This document shows, one piece after another, positions 35,643 through 46,671 of a stretch of DNA of 64,000 nucleotides (position 1 is its first letter; each line of letters begins with the position of its first letter). The notes under the pieces were generated by a model that ran no database searches, was not told the DNA's origin, and was given only the letters and a program-made list of their open reading frames with translations. The stretch covers positions 62,001-126,000 of the forward strand of contig NZ_AHTH01000002.1 of assembly GCF_000245735.1 (NCBI RefSeq), written 5' to 3'. Source of the stretch: Alishewanella jeotgali KCTC 22429. Its GTDB lineage: Bacteria; Pseudomonadota; Gammaproteobacteria; Enterobacterales; Alteromonadaceae. The position numbers and the translations under genes are program-made.

Positions 35643-36332
35643 ATGCAATTACAGCAGTTTGCTAATACTGATGCCTTAAATGCCGCCTTTGCCAGCCAAC
35701 TGGTGACGATTCTGGAACAGGCCATTACTGAACGTGGTGCTGCCTACCTGGTGGTATCGGGCGGCCGTACACCGCAGGCGTTGTTTGCCAAACTGGCCAG
35801 TACACCACTGGCCTGGGATAAGGTTACCATTTTACTGGCCGATGACCGCTACCTGCCACCGGATGCCGAGCATAGTAATGAACGGCTGGTGCGCAGTACC
35901 TTAATGCAAAACTATGCTGCAAGCGCGCGTTTTATCAGTTTATACGCCCCGGCGGCAGATGCATACGCGGCGGTAAGCGAAATTAGTGCACGCCTGGCCG
36001 GTTTACCAACCTTTGATGCGGTGATCCTGGGGATGGGTGAAGATGGTCATACTGCATCCTTGTTTCCCTGTTGTGCCGAACTTAAAGCCGGCATGGCGGA
36101 TGATGCCCCGGCGGTGCTGGCCACCAGCCCAACCACCGCACCTTATCAGCGCATCACCCTGAGTAAAGCGCGCTTACTACAAAGCCGACAGTTGTTTTTA
36201 CATTTGGTTGGCAGTAGCAAGCTGACGGTGCTGGAGCAAGCGCAGGGAGCAACGGATGAGTTCGCGATGCCAATCCGTGCCTTTTTACATCAAACAGCGG
36301 TGCCAATGGCAGTGCTGTACTCGCCAAGTTAG
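35643..36332 (+). CDS. pgl: 6-phosphogluconolactonase
   Basis: A 229-residue enzyme of the SugarP isomerase/NagB fold that hydrolyses 6-phosphogluconolactone. Motifs: YLVVSGGRTPQALFAKL (about 36-52), LLADDRYLPPDAEHSN (about 67-82) and VILGMGEDGHTASLFP (about 127-142). Two starts are possible: ATG 35634, which overlaps zwf, and ATG 35643; I prefer 35643, with GGGA at 35631-35634 as ribosome binding site. Second gene of the operon; edd follows after 9 bases. Confidence 0.94.
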   Translation: MQLQQFANTDALNAAFASQLVTILEQAITERGAAYLVVSGGRTPQALFAKLASTPLAWDKVTILLADDRYLPPDAEHSNERLVRSTLMQNYAASARFISLYAPAADAYAAVSEISARLAGLPTFDAVILGMGEDGHTASLFPCCAELKAGMADDAPAVLATSPTTAPYQRITLSKARLLQSRQLFLHLVGSSKLTVLEQAQGATDEFAMPIRAFLHQTAVPMAVLYSPS

Positions 36333-36341
36333 AGGTAAATA

Positions 36342-38174
36342 ATGAACCCAGTTATTCAGCGCGTCACTGACCGCATTATCGCCCGCAGCAGCAAAAGCCG
36401 GGCTATTTATCTGGAGCGGCTGGAAGAAGCCCGCCGTAAAGGCCCACACCGTGGCGCCCTGAGTTGTGGTAACCTGGCGCATGGCTTTGCCGCCTGTAAT
36501 GCCTCCGAAAAAAGCGACCTGCGTAGTCTGACCAAAGCCAATATCGCTATTATCTCGTCCTATAACGATATGCTGTCAGCGCATCAGCCTTACCAATTCT
36601 ACCCGGAAATCATTAAACAAGCAGTTGCCGAAGTCGGTAGCGTGGCACAGTTTGCCGGTGGTGTCGCCGCCATGTGTGATGGTGTGACCCAGGGCCAGCC
36701 GGGAATGGAGCTGAGCTTAATCAGCCGCGACAATATCGCGATGGCGGCAGCTATTGGCTTATCTCACAATATGTTTGATGGCGGCCTGATGCTTGGGATC
36801 TGTGACAAAATAGTGCCGGGCTTATTGCTAGCTGCGCTGAGTTTTGGTCATTTGCCCTTTGTGTTTGTACCCGCCGGCCCAATGCCGTCTGGTATTCCGA
36901 ACAAAGAAAAAGCCCGGGTTCGCCAGCTGTTTGCCGAAGGTAAGGTCGGTAAAGAAGAGCTGCTGGAAGCAGAAGCAAAATCCTATCATGCTGCCGGTAC
37001 CTGTACTTTCTATGGTACGGCCAACTCTAACCAGTTAGTGGTTGAGGTGATGGGCCTACATTTACCTGGTTCGTCTTTTATCAACCCATACACGCCGCTG
37101 CGTGATGAGCTTACCCGCGCAGCCGCCCGCCAGGTGACCCGCCTGACCGATCTGGGTACTGATTACCTGCCAATTGGCAAGTTGGTCGATGCCAAGGTTG
37201 TGGTCAATGGCATAGTGGGCTTATTGGCAACCGGTGGTTCTACTAACCATACCATGCATTTAATTGCCGTGGCCCGTGCGGCTGGTTTTATTGTGAATTG
37301 GGACGATTTTGCTGAGTTATCACACGCCACACCGTTACTGGCAAAAATTTACCCGAACGGTCAGGCTGATATTAACCACTTTCAACATGCCGGTGGTGTG
37401 CCTTTCCTGATCCGGACGTTATTAGACGCAGGCCTGTTACATGAAGATGTGCAGACCGTAGCCGGTTTTGGCTTACGTCGTTACACCCAACAGCCGTTGC
37501 TGGAAAACGGTGAGTTGCGCTGGGTGGATGCACCGCTGCAGTCACAGGATCCTGACGTCTTAACTACGGTAGACAAGCCCTTTAAAGCTACCGGTGGTTT
37601 ACAGGTGTTATCCGGTAATATCGGCCGCGCGGTACTGAAAACCTCGGCACTGCGGCCGGGCACGGAAGTGGTTAAGGCGCCAGCTGTGGTCTTTCATAGC
37701 CAGCATGAATTGGAAGCCGCTTTTAAAGCCGGTGAACTGAATAAGGATTGTGTGGTGGTGGTACGGTTCCAGGGCCCCAAAGCCTGCGGTATGCCCGAGC
37801 TACATAAGTTAACGCCACCACTTGGTGTGTTACAGGATAAAGGGTTTAAAGTGGCTCTGGTTACGGATGGCCGGATGTCGGGTGCCTCAGGTAAGGTACC
37901 GGCGGCGATCCATGTCACACCCGAAGCGTTGGATGGTGGCAATATTGCCCGTATTCAAACTGGCGATCTGCTGCTGGTCGATGGTGAAACCGGCAAACTG
38001 GAAGTGCTGGTTGATGCCGCTGAATTTGCAGCCCGCACCCCGGCAACAGCGGATCTGAGCCATAACCTGTACGGTATGGGGCGCGAAATGTTTGGAGCTA
38101 TGCGTCTGCAGTTAACTGGCGCCGAGCAGGGCGCTTGCAGCTTGTTTGTCACGGAGGAGCATCTGCATGGCTGA
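36342..38174 (+). CDS. edd: 6-phosphogluconate dehydratase
   Basis: A 610-residue iron-sulfur dehydratase of the IlvD/Edd family making 2-keto-3-deoxy-6-phosphogluconate, the first specific step of the Entner-Doudoroff pathway. Motifs: cluster ligands are expected in [18 protein letters not shown] (about 106-123) and in [13 protein letters not shown] (about 219-231), and [13 protein letters not shown] (about 505-517) is present. Length fits (E. coli 603). Third gene of the operon; it overlaps glk by 8 bases. Confidence 0.97.
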   Translation: MNPVIQRVTDRIIARSSKSRAIYLERLEEARRKGPHRGALSCGNLAHGFAACNASEKSDLRSLTKANIAIISSYNDMLSAHQPYQFYPEIIKQAVAEVGSVAQFAGGVAAMCDGVTQGQPGMELSLISRDNIAMAAAIGLSHNMFDGGLMLGICDKIVPGLLLAALSFGHLPFVFVPAGPMPSGIPNKEKARVRQLFAEGKVGKEELLEAEAKSYHAAGTCTFYGTANSNQLVVEVMGLHLPGSSFINPYTPLRDELTRAAARQVTRLTDLGTDYLPIGKLVDAKVVVNGIVGLLATGGSTNHTMHLIAVARAAGFIVNWDDFAELSHATPLLAKIYPNGQADINHFQHAGGVPFLIRTLLDAGLLHEDVQTVAGFGLRRYTQQPLLENGELRWVDAPLQSQDPDVLTTVDKPFKATGGLQVLSGNIGRAVLKTSALRPGTEVVKAPAVVFHSQHELEAAFKAGELNKDCVVVVRFQGPKACGMPELHKLTPPLGVLQDKGFKVALVTDGRMSGASGKVPAAIHVTPEALDGGNIARIQTGDLLLVDGETGKLEVLVDAAEFAARTPATADLSHNLYGMGREMFGAMRLQLTGAEQGACSLFVTEEHLHG

Positions 38175-39135
38175 ACGCCAATTTGCGATCGTCGCTGATA
38201 TTGGCGGCACTAATGCCCGCTTTAGCCGGGCGGCACTGGACACGCTGGCGCTGGATCAGGTGGCGGTTTATCCGTGCGCCGACTTCCCAACCCTGGCTGC
38301 GGCGTTACAACATTATCAGCAGCAACTGGGCTTAACGGCGATTAAAGATGTCGCCATCGCTATTGCCTGTCCGGTGAACGGCGATAACGTGAAAATGACC
38401 AATTTCCATTGGCAATTCTCGATCAAAGCGATGCAAGCCGAGCTGCAGCTAAACACCTTACTGGTGATGAATGACTTTACGGCGGTGGCGATGTGTTTAC
38501 CGGCGCTGGCAGAGGATCAGAAAATTCAGATTGGCGGTGGTCAGGCGCAGGTCGGCAAGCCCATGGCGGTGCTAGGTGCCGGTACCGGTTTAGGCGTTGC
38601 GCATTTACTCCCGGTCGACGGTAAGTTTTTACCTTTGCCAGGTGAGGGCGGTCATATCGACTGGGCAGCGCAAACTGAGCAGGAATGGTTTATTCAGCGC
38701 CAACTTGCGGCACAGTATGGGCATGTGTCGCCAGAGCGTTTGCTCTCTGGCCCGGGTTTGGAAGCCATTTATCAGGCGTTAGCGGCGTATCGACAGCAAA
38801 GTGTACCCATGCTTAGTGCCGGCGAAATCGGTCAACAGGCGCTATCTGGTCAGTCGCCATTGGCAAAAGAAGCCGTCGCGCAGTTTTATGCCAGCCTCGG
38901 CAGCGTTGCCGGTGATCTGGCGCTGACCTTAAGTACCTTTGGCGGCGTCTATGTCGCAGGTGGCATAGTACCTAAGTTACTGCCATTGCTCGGTAGCAGC
39001 GAGTTTCGCGCCCGCTTTGAAGCGAAAGGTCGCTTTGCCGCCTTTAATCAGCAGATCCCGACCTTTATCGTCACCGCTGAGCAGCCAGGCTTACTGGGCG
39101 CAGCCGTCTATTTAAAACAAACATTGGCAGGTTAA
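38167..39135 (+). CDS. glk: Glucokinase
   Basis: A 322-residue ROK/Glk-type kinase phosphorylating glucose with ATP. Motifs: [12 protein letters not shown] (about 8-19, phosphate binding), [10 protein letters not shown] (about 99-108, catalytic Asp), [12 protein letters not shown] (about 137-148) and [12 protein letters not shown] (about 160-171). I take ATG 38167 as start because it has the family N-terminus and the GGAGG site at 38154-38158 stands 8 bases before it. It overlaps the edd stop by 8 bases, so translation is coupled. Feeding glucose 6-phosphate to zwf fits its place. Confidence 0.95.
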   Translation: MAERQFAIVADIGGTNARFSRAALDTLALDQVAVYPCADFPTLAAALQHYQQQLGLTAIKDVAIAIACPVNGDNVKMTNFHWQFSIKAMQAELQLNTLLVMNDFTAVAMCLPALAEDQKIQIGGGQAQVGKPMAVLGAGTGLGVAHLLPVDGKFLPLPGEGGHIDWAAQTEQEWFIQRQLAAQYGHVSPERLLSGPGLEAIYQALAAYRQQSVPMLSAGEIGQQALSGQSPLAKEAVAQFYASLGSVAGDLALTLSTFGGVYVAGGIVPKLLPLLGSSEFRARFEAKGRFAAFNQQIPTFIVTAEQPGLLGAAVYLKQTLAG

Positions 39136-39138
39136 GTT

Positions 39139-39783
39139 ATGGCATTTATGAATTGGCAGTTACAACCGTCAGTGTTGTTTGCAATGGGCCCGGTAGTACC
39201 GGTTATCGTGATTAAAGATTTAGCCGACGCCGTACCAATGGCCAAAGCCTTACTAGCGGGTGGCATTAAAGTATTAGAAGTGACATTGCGCACGCCGGTA
39301 GCGCTGGAAGCCATTAAGCTTTTAGCAGAGCAGGTGCCGGAGGCGGTCGTTGGCGCTGGTACCGTGACCAATCCGGAACAACTGGCCCAGATTGTCGCTG
39401 CTGGCGCCAAGTTTGCAATTAGTCCGGGCTTAACCCGTGAGCTACTGCAAGCCGGCAAAGAGGCCAGTATTCCGCTGATCCCTGGTATCGCCAGTATCTC
39501 TGAGCTGATGGAAGGCACAGGTTTGGGTTATACCCATTTTAAATTCTTTCCGGCGGAAGCCGCCGGTGGCGTGAAAACGTTAAAATCGATTCACGGTCCT
39601 TTCGCTGACATCCGGTTTTGCCCAACGGGTGGCATTAATGAACAGAACTTCCGTGAGTATCTGGCTCTGCCCAATGTCAGTTGCGTCGGCGGCTCCTGGA
39701 TCGTACCTGACAGCGCGGTAGCCGCTAAAGACTGGGCAAGGATCACTGAGCTGACCGCCAAGGCCGTCGCTGAAGCGCTCTAA
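39139..39783 (+). CDS. eda: KDPG aldolase
   Basis: A 214-residue class I aldolase that splits 2-keto-3-deoxy-6-phosphogluconate to pyruvate and glyceraldehyde 3-phosphate. Motifs: [18 protein letters not shown] (about 52-58, catalytic Glu), [13 protein letters not shown] (about 73-85) and the Schiff-base Lys in [14 protein letters not shown] (about 131-144). It closes the operon three bases after glk, and a terminator follows 20 bases later. Confidence 0.97.
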   Translation: MAFMNWQLQPSVLFAMGPVVPVIVIKDLADAVPMAKALLAGGIKVLEVTLRTPVALEAIKLLAEQVPEAVVGAGTVTNPEQLAQIVAAGAKFAISPGLTRELLQAGKEASIPLIPGIASISELMEGTGLGYTHFKFFPAEAAGGVKTLKSIHGPFADIRFCPTGGINEQNFREYLALPNVSCVGGSWIVPDSAVAAKDWARITELTAKAVAEAL

Positions 39784-39803
39784 TGTAATACAGTTTAACC
39801 AGC

Positions 39804-39834
39804 AACGGGCCTTATCTGGCCCGTTGTGTTTTGC
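39804..39834 (+). terminator. Terminator of the zwf-eda operon
   Basis: The hairpin AACGGGCC-ttatct-GGCCCGTT is followed by GTGTTTTG, 20 bases after the eda stop. The T run is imperfect. Confidence 0.75.
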
Positions 39835-39914
39835 TGGCGCACTAACTTTGAGTTTTTCCGCATAACAGCGTATGATACGCCCCTTTTTTCCGGCAGCAAC
39901 AATAGGTTCCCGCA

Positions 39915-41513
39915 GTGATTTCTACCAATAATGTAACCATGCAGTTTGGCGCTAAGCCGCTGTTTGAAAATATCTCCATTAAGTTTGGTGACGGTAACCG
40001 TTATGGCTTAATTGGCGCCAATGGCTGCGGTAAGTCAACCTTTATGAAAATTCTGAGCGGTGAGCTGGAGCCTACTGCCGGTAATGTCTTTGTTGAGCCG
40101 AATTATCGTGTTGCCAAATTACATCAGGATCAGTTCGCTTTTGAGCAGTACTCAGTGATTGATACCGTGATTATGGGCCACGCTGAATTGTGGGCGGTGA
40201 AAGCCGAGCGGGATCGGATCTATGCGGATCCGGAGATGTCAGAAGAAGACGGTATGCGCGTCGCAGACTTGGAAGTTGCCTTTGGTGAAATGGACGGCTA
40301 TTCCGCCGAATCACGTGCCGGCGAACTGTTACTGGGTGTCGGTATTCCGATTGAACTGCATTATGGCCCGATGTCAGCTGTCGCACCGGGTTTTAAGCTG
40401 CGGGTACTATTGGCCCAGGTGCTGTTTGCTGATCCGGATATTATGTTGCTGGACGAACCGACCAACAACCTGGACATCAATACCATTCGCTGGCTGGAAA
40501 ACGTATTGGCCGAGCGTAACTCGACCATGGTGATTATTTCGCACGACCGGCACTTTCTAAACAGTGTTTGTACTCATATGGCTGATCTGGACTTTGGTGA
40601 GTTGCGGGTTTACCCGGGTAACTACGATGAGTATATGACAGCGGCGACACAGGCGCGGGAGCGTTTATTGGCCGATAATGCCAAGAAAAAAGCGCAGATC
40701 GCTGAGTTGCAGACTTTCGTTAGCCGTTTCTCAGCCAATGCCTCTAAGGCCCGTCAGGCCACCAGCCGCGCTAAACAGATTGATAAGATTAAGCTAGAGG
40801 AAGTAAAAGCGTCCAGCCGGGTTAACCCCTTTATCCGCTTTGAGCAGCAAAAAGGCCTGTATCGTCTGGCATTAGAAGTCGAAGGGCTAACCAAAGGCTT
40901 TACTGAACACAAGCTGTTTAAAAACCTGAAACTGACGGTGGAGGTGGGTGAAAAAGTGGCGATCCTCGGTACCAACGGTATTGGTAAATCGACGCTGTTA
41001 AAATGCCTGGTTGGCGATCTAACACCAGAAAGCGGCACCGTAAAATGGTCAGAAAACGTGAATATTGGCTACTATGCGCAGGATCATGCGCATGATTTTG
41101 CTGAAGATATGACCTTATTTGACTGGATGAGCCAGTGGAAACAGCCATCTGATGATGAGCAGGCAATCCGTGGCATTTTAGGCCGCTTATTATTCTCTCA
41201 GGATGAGATTAAAAAATCCGTGAAGGTGTTATCGGGTGGTGAGCAGGGCCGGATGTTATTCGGTAAGCTGATGTTACAGCGGCCAAATATTCTGATTATG
41301 GATGAACCGACCAACCACCTGGATATGGAATCGATTGAATCCCTGAACCTGGCACTGGAAAATTACAAGGGCACTTTACTATTTGTCAGCCATGACCGCG
41401 AATTTGTGTCTTCGCTGGCCAGCCGGATTATTGAAATCACTGATCAGGAAGTGCGTGATTTCGTCGGTAGCTATGACGAATACCTGGCAAGGCAACTGGC
41501 CTTACAAGCCTAA
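39915..41513 (+). CDS. ybiT: ABC-F ATPase YbiT
   Basis: A 532-residue ribosome-associated ABC-F protein with two cassettes. The first has GANGCGKST (about 34-42) and the altered signature [16 protein letters not shown] in place of LSGG, which is the normal state in Ybi[12 protein letters not shown] follows near residue 180. The long linker has the ABC-F charged arm (about 240-290). The second cassette has [10 protein letters not shown] (about 351) and [13 protein letters not shown] (about 440). It starts with GTG at 39915; the alternative is a downstream ATG that would cut into the first strand. It is a single-gene unit closed by a strong terminator. Confidence 0.95.
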   Translation: MISTNNVTMQFGAKPLFENISIKFGDGNRYGLIGANGCGKSTFMKILSGELEPTAGNVFVEPNYRVAKLHQDQFAFEQYSVIDTVIMGHAELWAVKAERDRIYADPEMSEEDGMRVADLEVAFGEMDGYSAESRAGELLLGVGIPIELHYGPMSAVAPGFKLRVLLAQVLFADPDIMLLDEPTNNLDINTIRWLENVLAERNSTMVIISHDRHFLNSVCTHMADLDFGELRVYPGNYDEYMTAATQARERLLADNAKKKAQIAELQTFVSRFSANASKARQATSRAKQIDKIKLEEVKASSRVNPFIRFEQQKGLYRLALEVEGLTKGFTEHKLFKNLKLTVEVGEKVAILGTNGIGKSTLLKCLVGDLTPESGTVKWSENVNIGYYAQDHAHDFAEDMTLFDWMSQWKQPSDDEQAIRGILGRLLFSQDEIKKSVKVLSGGEQGRMLFGKLMLQRPNILIMDEPTNHLDMESIESLNLALENYKGTLLFVSHDREFVSSLASRIIEITDQEVRDFVGSYDEYLARQLALQA

Positions 41514-41541
41514 TATCAATTAGCTGACTTCCCGTTACCAG

Positions 41542-41577
41542 ACAACCCCTAAGCCAGACTTAGGGGTTGTTTTTTTT
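41542..41577 (+). terminator. Terminator after ybiT
   Basis: A 12-bp stem ACAACCCCTAAG-ccaga-CTTAGGGGTTGT followed by seven or more T residues, 28 bases after the stop. Confidence 0.93.
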
Positions 41578-41690
41578 ATTTTCAGGCCCCAGATCAATAA
41601 ACGTAAATAAAACTTAATTCAGAAATTCAGGTAGCTATGCTATTTTTTAGCTATTGCTTTTTATACCTGAACAAATAACGGGAGTGTCGA

Positions 41691-42158
41691 ATGAAGATTA
41701 ATATCGGTATTGATGAAGAGCAACGTAAAGCCATTGCCCACGGTTTGTCTGTATTGTTGGCGGATACCTATACGTTGTACCTGAAAACCCATAATTACCA
41801 CTGGAACGTGACCGGCCCGATGTTTCAGACGCTGCACACCCTATTCGAAACCCAGTACAATGAGCTGGCGTTGGCCGTTGATGAAATCGCCGAGCGTATC
41901 CGTGCGCTGGGCGAATTTGCACCAGGCTCTTATAAAGAGTACGCCAAGCTGACCAATCTGAAAGAAGCGGATGGTATTCCAGCCGCAGAAGAGATGATTA
42001 AAGATCTGGTAAAAGGTCAGGAAGCCATTGCCAAAACGGCTCGCTCTATAGTGCCGGTCGCCGATGGTGCCTCAGATGAGGTAACCCTGGATCTGTTAAC
42101 TCAGCGCATGACAGTGCACGAGAAAAATGCCTGGATGCTGCGTAGTCTAATCGCTTAA
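41691..42158 (+). CDS. dps: Dps-family ferritin-like protein
   Basis: A 155-residue ferritin-like protein that forms 12-subunit iron-storing shells and protects DNA against peroxide. The inter-subunit ferroxidase ligands are in [10 protein letters not shown] (about 33-42) and [20 protein letters not shown] (about 52-71). The N-terminus is short and has few lysines, so DNA binding may be weak. The gene has a good GGGAG ribosome binding site, stands alone and is closed by its own terminator. Confidence 0.92.
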   Translation: MKINIGIDEEQRKAIAHGLSVLLADTYTLYLKTHNYHWNVTGPMFQTLHTLFETQYNELALAVDEIAERIRALGEFAPGSYKEYAKLTNLKEADGIPAAEEMIKDLVKGQEAIAKTARSIVPVADGASDEVTLDLLTQRMTVHEKNAWMLRSLIA

Positions 42159-42187
42159 GCACAATATTAACGTTATCCTATCCAGAT

Positions 42188-42215
42188 AAAACAGGGAGCC
42201 TTGACTCCCTGTTTT
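42188..42215 (+). terminator. Terminator after dps
   Basis: The hairpin AAACAGGGAG-ccttga-CTCCCTGTTTT with T-rich tail lies about 30 bases after the dps stop. Confidence 0.88.
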
Positions 42216-42293
42216 CTTTTTAAGCAACTCTGTACCACTTTGGTCTAATTCTGCATTTTATCGTGGTATTTTTGCCATTCATCTGACATTCTT

Positions 42294-42345
42294 AGCGCCC
42301 GGATGTGTTACCATCCGGCCGCCCAGCCTACGGGCAACTTACCCT
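42294..42345 (+). promoter_or_regulatory. Candidate nhaA-I (Li+-type) riboswitch in the nhaD leader
   Basis: The leader of nhaD is strongly structured: CCGGATG-tgttac-CATCCGG forms a perfect 7-bp stem, then GGCCGCC is followed by a small GCCC/GGGC hairpin and the string CAACTTACCC. This order (stem, GGCCGCC, hairpin, GGGCAACTTACC) is what I remember of the nhaA-I motif, a lithium-sensing riboswitch found before Na+/H+ antiporter genes in Proteobacteria. The ATG of nhaD is 36 bases downstream. A covariance-model search was not possible, so the class is a proposal from memory. Confidence 0.6.
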
Positions 42346-42381
42346 CAACTAAATTTGTGCAAAAAAGTAACAGGTTTAATC

Positions 42382-43827
42382 ATGCGAACGTTAAGTGTTT
42401 TGTCCTGCTGTGCCGCGCTGTTGCTGGCCAGCCCCGCCGCCTTGGCAGCGGCAGCTGGTGAGCTATCCCTGACGTCTTCAACTATCGGTTTTATTTGTAT
42501 CGCCATTTTTGTGCTGGCTTATGCGCTGGTGATGGGCGAAGAAAAATTGCATATGCGCAAATCAAAACCGGTGCTGGTTGCAGCAGGTCTGATTTGGATC
42601 CTGATTGGTTGGGTCTATGTGCAAAATGGCATGCCAAACGTGGCCGAAGATGCTTTCAGACATAACTTGCTCGAGTTCGCCGAGTTAATGTTATTCCTGC
42701 TGGTCGCGATGACCTATATCAATGCCATGGAAGAGCGCCGGCTATTTGATGCGCTGCGAGCCTGGATGATTCGCAAGGGCTTTAGCTATCAGAACCTGTT
42801 CTGGATCACCGGCTTTTTATCCTTCTTTATCTCGCCAGTAGCCGATAACCTGACCACCGCTTTGTTGATGTGCGCAGTGGTAATGAAGGTAGCCGAAGGA
42901 GACAAACGCTTTATTAACCTCTGCTGTATTAATATCGTGGTCGCAGCCAATGCCGGTGGTGCCTTTAGCCCCTTTGGCGATATTACGACGCTAATGGTCT
43001 GGCAGGCGGGGATGGTGAAATTTCAGGAGTTTTTCGTGCTCTTTATCCCGTCAATGGTCAATTTCCTGATCCCGGCGGCGATTATGAGTTTCTTTATTGA
43101 AAAACGTAAGCCTAATGCCATTGAAGAAGATGTGGAGTTAAAACGTGGCGCAATCCGTATTGTCTGCCTGTTTTTATTTACTATTGCCACAGCTGTTGCC
43201 TGTCATACCTTCCTGCATCTGCCACCGGTACTGGGTATGATGATGGGCCTGGGCTATTTGCAGTTCTTTGGTTATTTCCTGCGTATGACGTTACCGGGTT
43301 CGCTGGCCCGTAAACGCGCTATGGCAGAGCGGGCGGGGGATATGGAACGTTTACGGCGCTTAGGTGGTGTGGTGCCCTTTGATGTATTCAGTAAGGTGCA
43401 ACGCGCTGAATGGGATACCTTACTGTTTTTCTATGGTGTAGTGATGTGTGTTGGCGGCCTGGGCTTTCTGGGCTATCTGGCCGTGATGTCCGACCTGCTA
43501 TATAGCCAATGGGGCCCAACTAATGCCAACGTTGCCTTAGGGGTGATCTCCGCCGTAATTGATAATATTCCGGTGATGTTTGCGGTGTTGACGATGCAGC
43601 CAGATATGTCACATGGCCAGTGGCTGCTGATTACACTTACCGCAGGCGTTGGCGGAAGCCTGCTGTCGGTTGGCTCTGCTGCCGGGGTGGCATTAATGGG
43701 CCAGGCCAGAGGCATGTACACCTTTGCTGGCCATTTGAAATGGGCTCCGGTAATTGCGCTGGGTTACATCGCCTCGATTTTCGCACATCTGTGGCTAAAC
43801 GCCAGCTTGTTTGACGTATACGGCTGA
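42382..43827 (+). CDS. nhaD: NhaD sodium/proton antiporter
   Basis: A 481-residue inner-membrane antiporter of the NhaD/ArsB permease superfamily. It begins with a cleavable-looking signal segment (MRTLSVLSCCAALLLASPAALA) and has about 11-12 further helices. Family motifs are FFISPVADNLTTALLM (about 155-170), NIVVAANAGGAFSPFGDITT (about 188-207) and SAVIDNIPVMFAVL (about 390-403). I chose ATG 42382, with AGG 8 bases before, over TTG 42355, which would run into the structured leader. It exports Na+ or Li+ at alkaline pH. The leader suggests ion-responsive control. A terminator follows. Confidence 0.93.
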   Translation: MRTLSVLSCCAALLLASPAALAAAAGELSLTSSTIGFICIAIFVLAYALVMGEEKLHMRKSKPVLVAAGLIWILIGWVYVQNGMPNVAEDAFRHNLLEFAELMLFLLVAMTYINAMEERRLFDALRAWMIRKGFSYQNLFWITGFLSFFISPVADNLTTALLMCAVVMKVAEGDKRFINLCCINIVVAANAGGAFSPFGDITTLMVWQAGMVKFQEFFVLFIPSMVNFLIPAAIMSFFIEKRKPNAIEEDVELKRGAIRIVCLFLFTIATAVACHTFLHLPPVLGMMMGLGYLQFFGYFLRMTLPGSLARKRAMAERAGDMERLRRLGGVVPFDVFSKVQRAEWDTLLFFYGVVMCVGGLGFLGYLAVMSDLLYSQWGPTNANVALGVISAVIDNIPVMFAVLTMQPDMSHGQWLLITLTAGVGGSLLSVGSAAGVALMGQARGMYTFAGHLKWAPVIALGYIASIFAHLWLNASLFDVYG

Positions 43828-43853
43828 CGCTATTCAGTCGCTGGCTTGATCCG

Positions 43854-43884
43854 AAAAACGCAGTCTCTGGTGGCTGCGTTTTTT
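43854..43884 (+). terminator. Terminator after nhaD
   Basis: The hairpin AAAACGCAG-tctctggtgg-CTGCGTTTTTT lies 27 bases after the nhaD stop. Confidence 0.88.
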
Positions 43885-44060
43885 ATAACGGGGTCTATCC
43901 AGTGCGGCTGGCGAAAAAACTACTAAGATTTTTCCGGAAAACCTTGTAAAATCCATCACAACAGCGACACTTAGTAAAAAGGTGTTCGTAGCAGCGTGGT
44001 CATTTTACATCAGGCGCTGTTTTACTCAGTCGGTAGGTTGTGACAACCGGAGAAGCTAAG

Positions 44061-44906
44061 ATGAATGCGTTACAATATGCGCAGAATGTAGTAGAGCTAT
44101 TTTCTTTACCTGACAGTTATTTCCGGGTGCGGGAGTTGATGGAATCCGATACGGCGAGTTTGGATGATATCGCTGAAGTTATCTTATTAGACCCGGTGTT
44201 GACATCAAAGTTATTAAAGCTGGCTAATTCAGCAATTTATCGTTTACCCTATCAGGTAGATTCTGTCAGTAAGGCTCTGCTAGTTCTTGGAAAAACTCAG
44301 GTTTATAATTTGATCCTGAGTATTGGTATCAGCTCCGCCTGTAGCCAAATAAATTGCACCGCTATCGATTTAGAGCGCTTTTGGGAGCAAAGTGTCAATG
44401 CTGCCTTAATTGCAAAATACCTTGCTACCCATATCAGCCTTAAATCCGCCGATCGCACCTATGTATCTGGCTTATTACATAACATTGGCGAGTTGGTAGT
44501 GGCTCAGCAAAATGCTGAGATAGCAACTGAGTGTCAGCAATACAGTTCTGAGATAAAGCCCTGGCAGTTGCAACAACGCAAATTAGGTTTTACTTACGCA
44601 AGTTGTGGTGCAGAGTTGTTGCATCTTTGGCAGCTGCCTGATGCGATTGCAGATCCCGTTGCATTGCAGCACAACAGTCAATACGAGGCAAGAAGTCCGG
44701 AGGATCTCATTGTTTATTTAGCAGTGAGATTGGCACTGGCCAATCAGCATCCAGAATTGTATAGCATCAAAACGCTGGTTGATCCTTTCTTATTAGAAAC
44801 ACTGCAGTTAACTCAAGCAGATTTACTTAAAGCCATCGACTTCTGCAATACTGAAGGGTTATTTGTATTATCCGTTCTTAACCCCCGGATAAGTACTATC
44901 TATTAA
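44061..44906 (+). CDS. HDOD domain protein
   Basis: A 281-residue protein made of one HDOD domain (about 10-210), a relative of the HD phosphohydrolases without the metal-binding HD pair. Family features are DIAEVILLDPVLTSKLLKLAN (about 33 onward), the segment ending at VSGLLHNIGELVVA (about 141-154), and the absence of an HD doublet there. Such proteins act as signalling scaffolds. The start is ATG 44061 (GGAG 8 to 11 bases before); an upstream GTG in frame is less likely. The next gene is 54 bases on, but no functional link is obvious. Confidence 0.82.
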   Translation: MNALQYAQNVVELFSLPDSYFRVRELMESDTASLDDIAEVILLDPVLTSKLLKLANSAIYRLPYQVDSVSKALLVLGKTQVYNLILSIGISSACSQINCTAIDLERFWEQSVNAALIAKYLATHISLKSADRTYVSGLLHNIGELVVAQQNAEIATECQQYSSEIKPWQLQQRKLGFTYASCGAELLHLWQLPDAIADPVALQHNSQYEARSPEDLIVYLAVRLALANQHPELYSIKTLVDPFLLETLQLTQADLLKAIDFCNTEGLFVLSVLNPRISTIY

Positions 44907-44960
44907 TGTCGTCTTTATAGCCGGTTGTGCCGGCTTTCTTTTGGTTATTCGGATCACATC

Positions 44961-46658
44961 ATGTCTACAAGCAATTTGTCGAAAAGACCTCTGTATACTG
45001 GCTATGCAGGTTCGGCCTTACTTGAAACGCCACTATTGAACAAAGGAAGTGCTTTCTCAGCACAGGAGCGTGCCGCCTTTAACCTGACAGGTTTACTACC
45101 GCCCCGTTATGAAACCATCGAAGAGCAGGTGAGCCGCTGTTATCAACAATATCGGAGCTTTGAAGATCCGATTAATAAGCATATTTATTTGCGCGCTATT
45201 CAGGATAATAACGAAACGCTGTTTTATCGGTTGGTGCAGCAACATTTGGAAGAAATGTTGCCCATTATCTATACGCCGACGGTCGGTGACGCCTGTGAAC
45301 AGTTCTCCGATATTTATCGCAGTGCCCGTGGGCTCTTTATTAGCTATGAAGACCGCTATAATCTGGATGACGTGCTGCGTAATGCAACGAAAAGCAAAGT
45401 CAAAGTCATAGTGGTAACAGATGGTGAACGGGTGCTGGGCCTGGGTGACCAGGGCATAGGCGGTATGGGTATTTCTATTGGCAAACTGTCGCTCTATACC
45501 GCTTGTGGCGGTATCAGCCCGGCCTATACCTTACCCGTGATGTTAGACGTTGGTACTAACAACGAAAAATTACTTAAAGATCCTATGTATATGGGCCTAC
45601 GGCAACCGCGGGTTGGGCAGGAGGAATATAATGAGTTTATTGACCTCTTTATTCAGGCGGTAAAACGGCGTTGGCCGGAAGCCATTATTCAGTTCGAAGA
45701 TTTTGCCCAGCCCAATGCGATGCCGATTCTGCAGCGCTATCGTGACAGCGTGCGCTGTTTTAATGATGATATTCAGGGTACTGCTGCAGTAACGGTAGGG
45801 ACCTTGCTTGCGGCTTGCCGTAGCAAAGGTGTGCCATTACATCAGCAAAAAGTGGTATTCGTCGGCGCTGGCTCTGCAGGCTGCGGTATCGCCGAGGCGA
45901 TTATTAGCCAGATGGTGGCAGAAGGTTTAGCTGAAGCTCAGGCGCGTAGTCAGGTGTATATGGTTGACCGCTTCGGACTGCTTACCGATACCATGCCGGA
46001 TTTACGTGACTTCCAGCAAGCTCTAGTGCAAAGCAGTGCGCAAATTGCCAGCTGGAGCTTTAGCGGTGACTATCCAAGCCTGTTAGACGTAATGCATTGT
46101 GCTCAGCCTACCGTGTTAATAGGGGTATCTGGTCAGGCTGGATTATTTACTGAGCAGATTATCCGCGCGATGAAAAAGGGCTGTGCCTTGCCGATTATTT
46201 TTCCATTAAGTAATCCGTCACGGCAGGTAGAGGCAACACCAGAGCAGGTGATTGAGTGGACAGAGGGAGACGTGATTGTTGCGACCGGTAGCCCCTTTAA
46301 GCCCGTTCATTATCAGGGGCGTGAATTTCTGATCACCCAGTGTAACAACAGCTATATTTTCCCGGGTATCGGTTTGGGGGTAATAGCCGCAAACGCCAGA
46401 CTGATTTCAGACGAGATGTTGCGTGCTGCCAGTGAAACCCTGGCAGCGAATTCGCCTCTGGCTAACACCGGAACAGGGGGCTTGTTACCGCCTTTTACTG
46501 AGCTCGCTGCGTTAAGTAAAAGGATTGCCTTTGCTGTCGCTAAGGTCGCGATGCAGCAGGGCCTGGCGCTGGAGCTGGACGACAATGCGCTGCAACAAAA
46601 AATTGAAGATAATTTCTGGCGACCGGAGTACCGTAATTACCGCCGCGTCAGCAGTTAA
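44961..46658 (+). CDS. maeA: NAD-dependent malic enzyme MaeA
   Basis: A 565-residue enzyme (the same length as E. coli MaeA) decarboxylating malate to pyruvate. Motifs: the catalytic Tyr in [17 protein letters not shown] (about 101-117), [15 protein letters not shown] (about 152-166), the metal site in FEDFAQPNA and [12 protein letters not shown] (about 245 and 269-280) and the dinucleotide-binding loop [14 protein letters not shown] (about 306-319). ATG 44961 gives the family N-terminus; an upstream extension of the frame lies in the spacer. Convergent with zapA. Confidence 0.95.
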   Translation: MSTSNLSKRPLYTGYAGSALLETPLLNKGSAFSAQERAAFNLTGLLPPRYETIEEQVSRCYQQYRSFEDPINKHIYLRAIQDNNETLFYRLVQQHLEEMLPIIYTPTVGDACEQFSDIYRSARGLFISYEDRYNLDDVLRNATKSKVKVIVVTDGERVLGLGDQGIGGMGISIGKLSLYTACGGISPAYTLPVMLDVGTNNEKLLKDPMYMGLRQPRVGQEEYNEFIDLFIQAVKRRWPEAIIQFEDFAQPNAMPILQRYRDSVRCFNDDIQGTAAVTVGTLLAACRSKGVPLHQQKVVFVGAGSAGCGIAEAIISQMVAEGLAEAQARSQVYMVDRFGLLTDTMPDLRDFQQALVQSSAQIASWSFSGDYPSLLDVMHCAQPTVLIGVSGQAGLFTEQIIRAMKKGCALPIIFPLSNPSRQVEATPEQVIEWTEGDVIVATGSPFKPVHYQGREFLITQCNNSYIFPGIGLGVIAANARLISDEMLRAASETLAANSPLANTGTGGLLPPFTELAALSKRIAFAVAKVAMQQGLALELDDNALQQKIEDNFWRPEYRNYRRVSS

Positions 46659-46671
46659 TAGTAATTTTACT

